From Sphagnum compactum (lineage: Eukaryota; Bryophyta; Sphagnopsida; Sphagnales), in contig OZ234494.1 of the NCBI GenBank assembly GCA_965153455.1, forward strand, positions 3,162,001-3,226,000: a DNA stretch of 64,000 nt, written 5' to 3'. The notes beneath the pieces were generated by a model, which saw only the letters and a program-made list of their open reading frames with translations, was not told the origin of the DNA and ran no database searches. This document shows positions 48,401-60,907 of this stretch, in pieces (within the stretch, counting starts at the first letter, position 1; each line of letters starts with the position of its first letter). A program made the position numbers and the translations under genes.

Positions 48401-49960
48401 AATCTTTGGACCACATTTCTCTAGCAAAATTTGTTGCTAAAAAAAACACTAAAAATCATAAAAATATAAATATAATAAAAAATTTCATTGGGGGTCATTT
48501 AATTTACATAAAGACCCTAAAAATCATTATGAAAAACTACTGTTAAGCTAATGTTCAAACATTTTCATGAAATAGAAACGAATTTTTGAAAAAATAATGT
48601 TTCATGGAATGATGCGTACATCAATTCAAAAATGATTATTAAAAACCCAAAAACAATTGTACATAATTTCAATGAAAATGGTGAGTATAATAATGAATGG
48701 GTTGATTGTAATCACAATTTAAAAAATGCACTAAAAACAAGAAATAAATGGATGGGAAAATCTTTTATCAAATGAAATAATTATTGATGCAAGTAGTCCA
48801 AAGAAAAATCCATTGTATTTACTAATATTAAAGGAATCAAACCATATGATTTAAAATATGGGAATAACACAAAAACAAAAGATAAATATTTGAAAATCAG
48901 ATTAACATATATTGATTCCAATAATGTTGATGAATGTTTATTATACGAATTATTCTCAATAGAAATGCAAATATTTAATAATGAACAATGAACACTTGTT
49001 GATGACATCGTTCTTAAAAAAAAAGACACCATAAAATCTTTTACGCATTTTCTTCACTAGAGGTGCATGAATAAGAAAAACATTCACATTAATGTGCATG
49101 ATTCAAAACATGTTACACTATTACATATAAGAAACACATAATCCCGACCCTTTGAAACCAACAATAGCGAAATTAACATACATAGGAAAAGTAACATTTA
49201 ATATTGACGGTACCACGATACATTCTGCACTTGCAATCCCAATAAATCAAAAATTCAAACAAATTTAAAGCATTAAATGATGAAAGATGCAATATTTCAA
49301 TTAAAACATATATTCAATTACAATTATTATGAAATCTCTTTAGTTGGTAAAAGAATGTTGTTGTTCATTGACCATAGATTATGTGTAATAAAACAAGTTC
49401 ATGACAATTTAATGGGTGATTTAGATGTTATATGTCAAGTGATTTTTACTAAACTCCATCGGTTTGAAATTCATGGATTTTTAAACCATGATTGGATGAA
49501 CTGCTTGGAACAAATTTTTGGAATGAACATGTAAAATATTATGAATTGAAACAAATCATGTGACAAAACAATACAAATTTCATTAACATTTAAAACCAAT
49601 TTCAAATAGCTTCAAAAATTCATGACAACATAAACTTCATTAACCAAATTTGTTTGAAAATGCCACCAATAGATACCACCTTGCCATATTTATTTTATAC
49701 AAATGTTAGAACAATCAAACATAATAAAAACACATTTTAAAACACACTAGGTGAAACATTCAAGTTCGTAGTACACGACATTCAATTAGACGCATGTCCT
49801 ATTCACTTTCAACTATTAGATATCTTGAACCAAACATCTAGACTCCATCATGAACTATTCTTTAAAAGACATATGTTAGTGGAACTATGCGTTGGAAACT
49901 ATCGCACATTAAATGGTCTTGTTAACAGCGCTATTGGAACATTTGTTAGTGTAATGAAAC
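48401..49960 (+). pseudogene. Helentron Pif1-like helicase, N-terminal and middle part
   Basis: QSLDHISLAKFVAKK near 48,400 links Rep to helicase. The Walker A loop is ruined: RGA-stop-IRKT near 49,060 stands where GGAGTGKT is expected. Then come KLTYIGKVTFN and TTIHSA near 49,170-49,230, LVGKRMLLFIDHRL near 49,340 and DLDVICQV near 49,420. NYRTLNGLVNSAIGTF near 49,900-49,945 is the last helicase text on this strand; the protein then stops making sense and the opposite strand takes over. Confidence 0.8.
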
Positions 49961-49964
49961 AAGG

Positions 49965-50620
49965 CACATAGTTTGATAATCTAAATGCAATGTAAGTAGG
50001 TTTATGGTCTGACCAGTAAACTTGAAGAGATCTTAAATGACATTGTTGTGTTGGTGCATTTGTCCATATGTGGCCTATTTGTGTTTTATTAATGGTTGTG
50101 TATTCAAATAACAAAAGTTTGGTTTTATGTATTCATGATATTATGTAATGTCGTGGATTGACATGTTTATGTTAAGACATCAACATTGAAATCTCCTATG
50201 ATGATCATTAGAACGTTTTGAGACATTTGTTTAATGATGGTTTCTAATATGCAACAAAAATAATTTACTTGCATTTTAGGTGGCTTGTAGACTACAATTA
50301 AATATAATGCTTCTCGTGTGTTACGGTTGAAAAATGCAATAATGAATTTAGCACTAACATTTGTCAATGAATTTGTTTGTCAAATTTACCATTTTGTCGT
50401 ATAGTACCATAGTTCCATGTTCGTCATAACAAGAGATGATGTTGAACTTTTTCGATGTTACAAGGTGCAACTTGTTATTTGTTCGAATCTTTTTTACTCT
50501 TGTTTCATTCAAGCAAAAAATGTGTGATGCTAATCAATTTGGATCTGCAAGGATATCGCAGAAGTGTAATTTTAAGGAATGAGTATTTAGGGATTGTATG
50601 ATTGTGAATTCTTCGTGATA
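49965..50620 (-). pseudogene. Helentron endonuclease (EEP fold), on the inverted segment
   Basis: Minus-strand text runs SLKLHFCDILADPN (about 50,577), FCLNETRV (catalytic Glu, about 50,505), KKFNIISCYDEHGTMVLY (about 50,440), YLIVVYKPPKMQ (about 50,290), IIIGDFNVD (catalytic Asp, about 50,185), IGHIWTNAPT and YWSDHKPTYIAF (catalytic His, about 50,010). This is an apurinic endonuclease/LINE-type domain, with all three signature residues readable despite two stops and a frameshift near 50,367. In Helentrons this domain follows the helicase on the same strand, as it does within this inverted piece. Confidence 0.8.
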
Positions 50621-50699
50621 AGATTTTTAAAACGAGAGTGTTAATTTGTATCATGCAGTAGTTTGGAGTTGATACATTTCTTGTTCAATAAGATGATCA

Positions 50700-51053
50700 A
50701 TTTGAAAAAAATGGAGACAATAAATATGAATTTTGTTTGTAACGAATTTGAGATAATGTTGTATATGTTAAACCATGTTTTGTTACACCAACAGGGTTGA
50801 ATGCTAAATGTTCAAGGGTTAAACCTTGTGCACGATGTATTGTGCGTCCTGCAACTAGTTGGACAAGAAATTGGATTCTTGTGATAAAGTGAGATGGGTT
50901 GTTACCTATTTATATTTCAACCTTTTGTTCAATTGGTGTTCGGTTCTTGTTGAGTGTAAAAAATTCTTTGTATATGCGTGAATTTTCTAACCTAGTGTTG
51001 AAACCAATGTGAGGATTATGGAAATTGATCCATACCCAAGGTTTTGAAACATT
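50700..51053 (-). pseudogene. Helentron helicase C-terminus, on the inverted segment
   Basis: Read on the minus strand, the text starts at 51,053 with KPWVWINFHNPHIGFNTRL. It continues through ITRIQFLVQL and AGRTIHRAQGLTL (the Pif1 motif VI region) to GVTKHGLTYTTLSQI. These are the codons that should follow NGLVNSAIGTF of the plus-strand part. One stop (TAA near 50,912) interrupts the frame. Confidence 0.8.
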
Positions 51054-51060
51054 TTTTGTA

Positions 51061-51664
51061 TATTCTTTTCACGTACATCTAAACATTAGTTTCAATTTTT
51101 TTTTATAAAGGTGCATTTTTTCTTAAATGAACCAAATATGCCCATATGGATGAATCCTTGTGACCATTCCATAATCTAATTAAGGTGAAGTCCTTCAAGG
51201 AGTCCATTACCCAACAAAACAAACATCTTATGACACATTAAAAGTGATTTTCAATATTTCATATTCATTACATTCATTTCAATTTTTTGCCAAATGTTTC
51301 CATATTGTATTACAAATATTAAAAGACAAATTCGTTCACAAATTTCAAAATCAATTGATTTAGCATTACAAACGATGAAAAATTAAAACATTCATTACGA
51401 TGGAGGTGGCTTAGTACATAAGATACCATCATTGTGTACCTAATTTCAATAGATAGGACTTATTAGAATTTTTTTTGAATGTTTTCAAAATATATTATCA
51501 ATGTTCTTGATTTTTGAATTTCCAACACTTTTATGAAATATATTCTTAAAATAATAAATTTCAGAAAATAACCTAATTAGTGACTACACATATTGCATAC
51601 AATTACAATAATCATTACTTTTTGAAAAAAACCAAAATCCAAAAAAACCCTTCATTTTGGTTAC
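51061..51664. other. A+T-rich DNA right of the Helentron
   Basis: Could include the element's 3' end, but I find no diagnostic hairpin. No gene is recognised. Confidence 0.4.
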
Positions 51665-52105
51665 AATGTTTTTGATGGGCAAAGATTTTTTTTTCATTTT
51701 TTAAAGTGAATTTTTATTTATTAGGGTGTGGGGAATGTTTTTGATGGGTAGAGATGATTTTTTGTTTTTTTATTCAAGAGTGTTTTTTAATTTCTTGGAA
51801 TCATTATTTTTTTTTGTTTAGAGATTTTTTTTTATAAATCATTGTTGAAGTGAAATTTTTTATTTTTTAGGGTCACAATAATTTTTGATGGGTATAAATC
51901 TTTTTTTTTCTTAGTTGAAATAAATTTTAATTTTTTGGGGCCACAATTATTTTGATAAGTAGAGATGTTTTCTTTGTTCTTTTGATCAAATGAAATTTAA
52001 TATTTTAAGGTCATAATATTTTTAATGGGCAGATAGACTTTTTTTATTCAAGTAATTTATTTTTGAAGGCCACAATAGTTTTTGGATGGGCAGAGGTGCA
52101 TATTG
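51665..52105. repeat. ~70-bp imperfect tandem array
   Basis: Six or seven diverged units share the phrases TTTTTGATGGGTAGAGAT and TTTTTTAGGGTCACAATAAT. Unit length varies because T runs expand and contract. Confidence 0.75.
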
Positions 52106-54089
52106 TAATACCTGAATGGATTCAACATTAATTAAATTATTAAAAAAAATTAAAATTACTTGCTTTAAATATCAAAATTTCAAAACATTACAAGCTTCCA
52201 TTGGTGAAACTTCTAAAAACCTAAAGCTAATGCCAAGATTGCCACCATGTTTTTTTGACACACGATCATGAGCTATGGACTGGCTCGAAAGTTGCTAGGA
52301 GCTTAGTTTAATCTTAGTTTTGAGAGTATATTAATGCTTGTGTGAACTTTGTGTTGGTTTGAACATCGCAAACAACAACTCCACAACAACCAAAATGTTC
52401 ACTCCCATCCCTGAAAACAACAACAACACATTTGTTGCTACTATTGTATTATGTACTGTAGAAAAAATGCCTTCTTCATTATAAGGAAGAGCAAGCAAAC
52501 AATGGGGAGCTTGGTGAAAAAGTCTCCTTCGCTTATGTATATGGATGTAGTTGCAATGTGTCTTCATGCAAGCTCCCAAACTAACACCATCGTAACAACC
52601 ACACCTTTTAGTGTTTTTAGGCCTTTGAAATATAGTGGAGAAATGACAATTGCAAGCAAACTTGCTATTGTTATTGCTACAAACTCTTCTGGAATGGGTT
52701 AGATCAATAATCAAGTTGTTATTGGCTTCAAAGTTCTTGTAAAACATGTCTTTGTGATGGGAGTTCAAGTTGCCATTCTATAATAATGTTATGAACATAA
52801 CAACAATAAAATTTCGAGCTCCAAGAGAACCCATTGTTTTGGGATGAACATAATGTTTAGGTACATCCAAAAGAAAAAGAAAAAACATTGCATCCATCAT
52901 CCTAGGTCCTAGTTCTTCTTTGCACCCATATTTTGTATCATGTCAACCAAGCTTTTTCAAAAAGGGAGAAAAAAAAGAAAAGTCTTTCTTCTTCCAAGCC
53001 TATTGTTGTTGTTTGGGTCCAAAAAGAAATGATCTTATGTTGCATTGGGTTGGGTTGATTTATTCTTCTTCTTCTTGAACTAATTGGGTGTATGTTTACG
53101 CACATAATTTTGTTTGTTGTAGGTATTAATTCAAACTCCACCCATGAAAACTCATAAATGGCAACAACAACAACAATAACAACACAGTCTAAATTGTTCA
53201 ACAACAACAACCATGGTGTGCAAAAATTTGGGAACTTGCCCATCAAGAGTATATATGCAACACTCCAAAGAAACAATAGCGTAACAACATCTAAACCTAC
53301 AATAGATGGAAGTTGCTACCACTTTTATGTTGTTCTTCTCATTTGCAAGTTAGATTCATTTCTTTTCATCAAGTTTGTCATAATAGATTTAGTCTTGTGT
53401 AACATCTTCCAAGTTCACAAGGGTCCAACTTTGACATTGTAGATATTAAAGTTAGTCACTATATGTGAAAATCCAAACATCACGAAACCAAGCCAATGCA
53501 CCCGTCCTTGTCAAGAGCTTTCCAAGGATACCCTAAACACAATCTAAAACACCTTGATTTGGTGGATCTCATAGTTACAAAACAAGAAAAACAAAACAAA
53601 CTACCTTGCTTCATAGATAGATATTGCTCATCACACATTCGTTACCTTTTTCCTTAAAGATTTGCTTACTTCATTAGTCCTGGTGTTTGATCTAATTTTT
53701 GGCTACCTTCACCAATCTTGTACCTTTTTTTAAATGCTCATCATCCAATTCATAATTTCTCACCTCCATTTCTTCTTCCATACTAGTAAATGCCAACATT
53801 AAATGATGATTTGCAATGAAAATCCCTTGGATGGAACTACACAACTATGAATGCTTCCATTTTTCAAACTTCTTTCGGACAACATGTTGAAGTTCCTAGC
53901 GGTTTTAACCTTTGTAGGAGCAGAGGCAATTATTCTTCAAAACCTATGCCCCTTATATTTCACAATTGGAGTTTTTTAAAAAGTTATACTATGTTTTTTC
54001 ATTGCCTTTTGCCTTTTTTTTAACTTATTTTTTAAACATAACCATTTAAACGATGCCACTTGTTCTTGAAGTGATCCATTTTAATGGTT
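52106..54089. other. Intergenic DNA with (AAC)n patches
   Basis: CAA/AAC trinucleotide patches occur near 52,365-52,440 and 53,158-53,215. Open frames of 83-145 codons around 52,331-52,768 and 52,938-53,442 overlap these patches and resemble nothing known, so I do not call genes. Confidence 0.5.
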
Positions 54090-54600
54090 ACCTTATCCTA
54101 TATATTAATTCACTTGTCTGTCTGTGACACGGCTTGGGAAGGGGGTTTGGCAGAACCGGCCGGCCTCTAAATATACCCAGATGGGGAAAACATAGTTTAT
54201 TTCGACCAATCGACGTAGCTGACAGAAACGAGGTCCCGAAATGAGCCGCAACTGGCCTGAAATGTTCTAGCGCCAAGTGCGGGTCGTGGTGGCGGAGAGA
54301 CACCTGGCCTGAAATATCTTTTTTTAATGGGAAACTTTTTTTTTTCCCCTCTTGGAAATGTGGCGAATTTTTTTTTTTTTTGAAAATTTTCCAAAATGCT
54401 CGCTTCACCATGTATGTTTTCATGGGGGACTTTTCAACGGATTTTCGTCACAAAATTTTTTTTAAAAAAAAAAAAAAAAGTTGCTTTGCGCCTTTGTGTG
54501 TGTCTCTCTTGGTTTAAAGAAACCGAGGGACTTGGCAGTGTCCAAAGGTCACGGGTACCCACTAGTTGTCTACAAAGAAAGGAAATAAACATTTGCTCAT
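54090..54600. other. G+C-richer block with long A and T homopolymers
   Basis: 54,110-54,320 is unlike its surroundings (CCGGCCGGCC, several CG dinucleotides). It is followed by T runs near 54,320 and 54,370 and an A run near 54,463. On the minus strand, AAAAATTCGCCACATTTCCA at about 54,360 resembles sequence beside repeat family B near 15,820. It may be an inserted short element; ends and type are unresolved. Confidence 0.35.
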
Positions 54601-57600
54601 GAATGAATTGAAGAGAGATAGAAACAAAGAGGAAATGTATGCCCATGAAAGATAAGGAGAGTGAGGAAAGAATGCACTATGTAATTGGAAACATCCATTA
54701 AAAACATTGCCTCAGGTGCACACTATTAAGTTAACCAATAGACTTATAAGAAGACTAAGATAAATATTCATCATCTATTTATGCAGTAACAAATACTTTA
54801 TTTTTAATGTCAATTTCAGGTATTACATTACTTATTAGTAGGTAACTTTTGGAGGCTTAAATCTCTTTATTCAATTTGCTCAAATTTCGAGGCAAACAAT
54901 CATTACAAGACATGAAACATTGGTTTCTAGAAGCAAGAAGAAGACTCGGTCATGCTCTCCAATAAGCATTCAAGATAAATAGCTGATTAAAGGAGTTGTC
55001 ATCCGAATTCAAGTCACAACAAGCTTTGCAAAGTGAACTTCATTTTAGCTTTTCACTATACAAGCAAGAATTTATGCGAAGACATCTCAATGCCCACATA
55101 GGGGTAAATAAAAAGTGTTCCAGATTTTGAAGACAGCCTTTTGTTCCAGTCCCTGATTTGATGTAACCCTGGCAAACTTTATTAGAGTGGGCACCAATCT
55201 GGACAAGAAGTGGAAGTACAAAAGAAGAGGACCCAAGTCCAAGTTGAATTGCTACAAGTCAGATGTTGAAGACTAGGTTCAGATAATGGAGATCCTAACC
55301 CAACAACAAAATGCTTGTAACAAGTCAGCAGTGGGAATGGGAGGTGGGTCTGGAAGAGGGCAGTCAAGAGGTGGCTAAACCCACTGCTTCTGCAGCAGAA
55401 GGCTGATTCCAGATTTTGACCCCACTTGCAAAGTTAGATGCTGGTTCCAGTTCGGGTCCAAAGAACTGGAACCTCTGGTTCTAGCCCACCAACCTGGGGC
55501 ACTGTCTTAACAATCAATAATCATCCATTCTAGCATGTTGGAGGCAAAGATTTTGGCGCTTCCCTGGCCTTGACATGATTTTTCTGCAGAGTGACACACC
55601 CTCCACTTTGTCACAAGTCTGTAACAGCCCATCCATAAAAAAATCACATTAATCCTTCCTCACTAGAATGACTAGAAGAGGGCAGTCCTTTCCCAAGATC
55701 TCCTCTTACAGCCAAGGCCTGCCACATTACAGGCCAGATGTCAGATTTCAGGAAAACTCCACAACTAACACTTTGAAGGTCACCATTGCATCTGGTCCAA
55801 GGAGACCAAAACTAACATGACAAGAACAAGTGTGGTATTACCCTTATGATTGTAAGTCACAAGACCATCGCCTTCATGATGAATAGCAATAATAGTTTGA
55901 CTTTTAGACCAGTCTACAGGGATGGCACCTACTTATCAGCAGCATCAAGGATTGATTGTAGATTGGGTGTGGGTGAGCACTCTCAATCTTCACAATGACA
56001 TGGATATTGGATCTACAGTTCACTTTGAACAGGGCACTTTGAAGTACCCATCCACCATGACTCCTGTAAAGGTGTAATAGCTCAATAATAATATTGAGCT
56101 CTAGATGGAAGAATCCAATGGTACAATGGATGAACACAAGTGCTTCAGTAAGGGCTCTAACTGAAAAACCTCTGAATCTTTGACAAATGAGAGCAAACAT
56201 TAATCCGCATTGTTGGCCACTCCAATTTGATATCTTCCCCAGTCCTCTGTGAAACAGTCCCTACCAACCCTTGTGAGAATTAAAAATTCTGTCTTCTGCT
56301 TCTCTCTCCATGTTGCTCAATAGGATAGCAGATAAAGGTGAGGTAGATACATGGCCCCATTGACAACTGCATTATGTTCTTTTTTAGAAGAGATGTTGGC
56401 TTGCACTATCACAGCCATTTGATACACAACATTTCTGCATGCCAATGCTTAGACTTTGCAGCCAGCAGTAAGCATCCTACAACAACTCTGAAAACAAGTA
56501 TGGTCAAATGGTGACCAGAAGTGAGATATATACAATGAATGAGCAACATGTCACCCTCTTCCACATTGTAACATTGACAGATGTATCAGTGCAAATTCTA
56601 CACATGATTGTGAAAGTAAAATGCATGATTGGCTGTGGCAGATCCCCATTCAAACCTACACAGCAAACCGTAAAACCTCGTCAATACTTCCATGTGTTCT
56701 TTCAGGCATGACTCTAAAGGTTGACAATGACCTTTATTGTGGAAAAGCAAGACATGCAATCCCAGCTCACTTCACAACAACAAAGCATACCTTAGCATCA
56801 AACATTACAACAATGACATTAGCAGCTGCCTGCACATTGATCTCCTGCACAAGGTCAAGAATGTTCTTGTGAGATGCATGTTTGTCATGTGAAATATTTA
56901 ACTGTACCACAGTGAAGACAATTTCAACAAGCTCCAATATCATCTCTTGTGTGTTTTAATGTTGGTCCAGTAGTGCACACAGTCTTCATCTTGCATTGGA
57001 CACTCAGCTATACCCATGCCCTGGCCTCCCCTCATGGATCGACAGCAAATGCTCAAAAAAATGTCCAAAACATAACCACACCAAAAGAATACATAAACAA
57101 AACCATGCCTGTCTACCAATACTCTCTGCCTCTGATTCTGCACATGCCAAATTAACCAAAGAAAGAAAAACATGCCACAAGCCCATCTGAGCCTATCAAT
57201 CCTTCATGCCTGCATTCTCTAGCATGCCAACAATACCACTGTTTTTTGCTTTGTGTTCTGTTTTCAGCATTCTTTGAGATCTTCCTTCCATTGTTCGCCT
57301 TCTGTGCCACACATGACATTTCCTCATTTACAAAAAAAGGAAGTGGAAACAATAAGAGGCTGCTAGAACACAATAGCAGGAGGCTCCAGAACAAAGACGA
57401 AAGAAATGCATCCTCCTCTACTGGCAAGCATCAGCACTGTCTCTTAGCCCTTAGGGGCTGACTCCTTTTCCAAGAACGAGGACAGTTCCTAACCCTAACC
57501 GAGGTATCGTGACTTCAAAACCTTCTTTGTTGGGAAAGAACCCTAGATTGGACAGTACGGCAGCCTCGCCTACTCCTAATGCGATCCCTAACCCCACACA

Positions 57601-58100
57601 AAAAGAAAAAACAGCATGTAGTTTAGACCATGGACGAAAGCCCAAGGCCATGAAGTTACCGCAACCTAAAACCAGTTCGAAGCAGCCACAGCTAACAACA
57701 AACCAGCCTCATTGAACCAGGTGTTCAAACACTTAAGAGAACCCAGACCAGGAGTTGTTGCCAAAGATTGAATACGCCAGCCACTAAACGTACCTTGGGA
57801 GAGGCAGTAACCGGAGCCAATTGAGACTGATCGTCGTCAGGTGACACAGGGGACGATGCTTTCTTCCTGGGATCGGAGATGCAACGAGCCCTGCAGAGCG
57901 CCCCTCTGAGCAACAGCAGTTTTTGCCATAACGAGAGCACGCAATGCTAATATCAACCACGCAAGATGCAATCCAACTCGCGCCCGCACAAACAAGCCCA
58001 AGCAAGCAAGCAAAACTGCGAGCGCGCAAACACGAGAGCATGAAACCCTAGGTACCAAACAACACAAACTGCACGACCAAATTAGGGTTATTCGAACATT
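54601..58100 (-). other. G+C-richer low-copy block, possible unidentified transcription unit
   Basis: Composition resembles the aconitase gene rather than the A+T-rich repeats. Read on the minus strand it begins like a plant gene: a CTAGGGTTT (telo-box) leader motif near 58,045, a CG-rich first exon, and a consensus donor CCCAAG|GTACGT at 57,794/57,793. Reading frames through that exon are short: ATG at 57,930 gives 30 codons, and the 58,041 ATG frame runs past the donor. A second exon candidate is listed at 56,791-56,943. I cannot name a product. Alternatives are a non-coding RNA gene, a gene with a long spliced leader, or a decayed gene. Confidence 0.35.
56791..56943 (-). CDS. Candidate exon of an unidentified gene (51 codons)
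   Basis: The minus strand is open from the ATG at 56,943, directly after an AG, to a consensus donor AAG|GTATGC at 56,791/56,790. The peptide is amphipathic and protein-like (HASHKNILDLVQEINVQA, then ANVIVVMFDAK). I do not recognise the family and could not join it to a neighbouring exon. Chance is a real alternative. Confidence 0.25.
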
Positions 58101-59179
58101 AATGAAAATTTGGGATTTTACATTCAAGGAATTTTGTTTGTGGGTATGTGTTTACTATTTATCTATCTCAATATTATTGTAAATGAATTGGCCCTCCAAA
58201 AGCCATCATCATGTTAATCTTCTTATGCTTTTTTGGTGTTCATCAGCGCTTTCTTGATGTGCGTTCTTATTGTTTGACAATTACAACATGATTCCCATTC
58301 ACATGTTTTTTTAAAGTTGTTATTCCATATGTTTTATAATATGTTATAAGTCCATTTCTTTTTTTTAATGTTTGGATTGAAAACATGTAAAGGATTGTTG
58401 TAACAAAACAAACATTTCATGACTTGAAAGTTTTTAGGATCAACTTATTTGTCATCATTTAAACACATAAAAACCTAACAAATTGCATTCCTATTATGAC
58501 CTCTCCATATTTTCTTGAACATGCAATTTTTGAAGGTTTGTTTCCATTTCATTTCTTTCATTTGTTTATGTTATTTCTTTTGTTGTATTTTTTTCTATGT
58601 AAAAATTTGCATTCAAAATTTCATCTTGCATATTCCATTGGTTGAAACAAATTTCATTTTCACCATCAATGAAAATTACATTTTCATTTTCATCACTTGA
58701 TTCCATTTTTTAATAGATATTAGATAGGTTGGAGGAGAAATTTTTAAATAATTGTAAAATTTGCCAAATTTATGGGTTTCAATTTTAATTGCCTAATTTA
58801 TGCAAAGGCTACCAAACAAAAATTATCAAAACAATTATAAGCAAATAAAGCAATTGTAAACATTAACAAGATTTGGGAGGTAAAAGTTGTGCCAAAAAAT
58901 GTTTTAATGTGAGAATTTTTTTGTGCAAGTGGGATTTTAATCCTACACATGACACAAAACACATAATATGTCAAATGATTAACATGGATAATTATTTTTC
59001 CTAAAACATGTTTAATTAAAATAGAAAAATAAATTGAAAACATATGTTACAAACAAATTAGGACAACATAGAATGAAAAAATAATAACAAAATGAAAAAA
59101 GGGAAAATGCACTTTTAAAAAAACACTATACAAAATAATACAAAATACCTTGGACTTGAAGAAAAAGCTGAAAACTGTC
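58101..59179. other. A+T-rich intergenic DNA
   Basis: No gene, RNA or repeat was recognised on either strand. Confidence 0.5.
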
Positions 59180-60907
59180 TTCTCCCACACATACATAGAA
59201 AAATGCAAAGGGAAGTACCAATTTTAAAAGGACCAAAGAAAATTGATAGATTGTATATATACAACAAGTTTTGATTTATGGATGTTCAAGGGGGCACATG
59301 ATATTTTTGCTCTTGTGATTTACTTTTTAGGATTTGATTAATAATCTAAACAAATGACTATTGGGTTATTTGAAGTAATAAAAACTATTGGTCAAGCTTT
59401 GGCCAAAAAATTGACAAAATTACATGAACAATATGGATTGAATTTTTTTTAATTACATATGTGAAAGATGAGGGGTCAAATTTGAATGCAATGACAATTG
59501 CTTTGAAATCAATTTTGCCATGTGAAGTTTTAAGTTTGGATGAAAGTTTCAGAGGCATTTTTTTTAACAATGTTTTTTCTAAGGCATGTCATCATGTTAC
59601 AATTGATGAAAAGGTTTGCAAAAACCTTATATTTATTTCCATCAAGTCTACCCAATTAAATTTGTAGACATGTATAATTTGGCCTAAAAAGTTGAGAAAG
59701 AGCATATAGGAATGGAACAAGGTGTGTTTAAATTTGATCATTCACCCTAGAAAATTGAATACTTCAATGAAAACAAGGGAATTTTTTTAATCTTTTATAA
59801 ACTAATTTTCTTCCTTTTCCTTTTTATTTTAAGGTTTTTAAAATTATTCAATTATGCTGGTTTGATACACATATTAACATTGCATGTGTAATTATGGTTG
59901 TAAGTTTGTTAGTAAAATCATTGAGTTCTAAAAGGCCTTGCAATTCAAGGATCTTATTATCCTTGATATAACAAGCAAAATATTATTAGAATCAGTGGTA
60001 AGGTGCCTATTTTTACTTGGCACATTTTTCAAATATTTGTGGATTATCTTTTTCCTATTGTGAATGCTTATGTTTTGAACTAGTTTAATAGCCATTGGTT
60101 ATTGTCTAATGCATTGCAATTTGCCATTACCATGTGCTTGAAGGGAGAGTTATAAATTAACCTACCCAAATTAATTAATGATGATTTTGTAATTGCTTTT
60201 GAGTTATATTTGTTTGTTACCAATATCAAGAAGGAAGTTTGTGGTGTTTTGGAAATTTTCCTTTAAAAAAAAGAAGATATGAAAAAAGAAAGTTTCACAA
60301 TGTGTTATGTTTAATGTTAAACCCAAGATTTAATAACTCTCATTTAATATCTTCTTTTATTGGCCATGAAGGGGTGGACATTGTCGAAGAATATGATAGA
60401 TGATCATTATATCCTATGCTTTTGAAATGCTCTCATTATTTACACCCAATGGCACAATTTGAAGTTGAACGTGCAAACTAAACAACAAATGCAGATTTTG
60501 ATCTAAATATTTAAAAACAAATTCTCAACTCAAAGGAACCAATGATAAAACTTGTCCCTGAAAATTGTTGAGTTTTAGACATTACCAAGTGGATCCCAAG
60601 GAAATCAAATGTCCTTTTCAATGGTGGGGAAAACATGAAACCATATTTCATATTGTTGGCTTTTTGGCCTGCCAAATCCTTGGGATTATTTGGGTCATAA
60701 ATTGAGATTGAAAAGATTTTTTCTTTAGCAAAAATAGTTACAAGCTTGAAGAGATGTCATTTACAATCAAACAATTTTAAAAGATTTAATTTTGTGAGCA
60801 CAAATTGGTGAAATGATCATAGAATTAATTATAAACCACCTTCCCATTTGGTGGAGCTAGTTGAAAACAATTTAGGTTTTGAGGAGTTTGAAGGTTCTTC
60901 TAAATAA
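59180..60907 (+). pseudogene. hAT-superfamily transposase relic 1
   Basis: Degenerate plus-strand text runs GAHDIFALVIYFLG (about 59,295), TIGQALAKKLTKLHEQYG (about 59,380), VKDEGSNLNAMTIALKS, SKACHHVTIDEKVC and RKLNTSMKT (about 59,750). The C-terminal dimerisation region follows: QWWGKHETIF near 60,620, EIEKIFSLAKIVTSLKRC near 60,700 and SHLVELVEN, ending EEFEGSSK-stop at 60,907. The order and the W-G / E-x-x-F-S signatures identify a BED-finger hAT transposase. Many stops and frameshifts make it dead. No terminal inverted repeats or 8-bp target duplication were identified. Confidence 0.8.

Larger units (their letters stand above)
44950..51060 (+). mobile_element. Degenerate Helentron-type rolling-circle transposon
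   Basis: The element carries, in order, an OTU-protease-like segment, a Cys-rich N-terminal region, a Rep (HUH) domain, a Pif1-like helicase and an apurinic-type endonuclease. That is the Helentron architecture, as opposed to plain plant Helitrons with Rep and helicase only. Frames are broken by many stops and shifts but text is followable almost throughout. The last ~1.1 kb (helicase C-terminus plus endonuclease) is on the opposite strand, which a single inversion explains. I could not identify the terminal hairpins or the insertion dinucleotide, so the outer limits are those of the recognised coding text. Confidence 0.85.

Noticed and set aside
49899-49965. Left end of a minus-strand frame as endonuclease C-terminus
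   Set aside because: The last ~20 codons are antisense of plus-strand helicase text, so the endonuclease ends at the inversion breakpoint.
44950-51060. Helentron as contaminant DNA from another organism
   Set aside because: Its decay, composition and continuity with flanking A+T-rich plant-like sequence argue for an old resident insertion; read-level data would still be needed to exclude a chimera.
57837-57930. Short ATG frame beginning MAKTAVAQRGALQG
   Set aside because: It closes after 30 codons, before the splice donor at 57,794, so it is unlikely to be the main product; it could be an upstream ORF.
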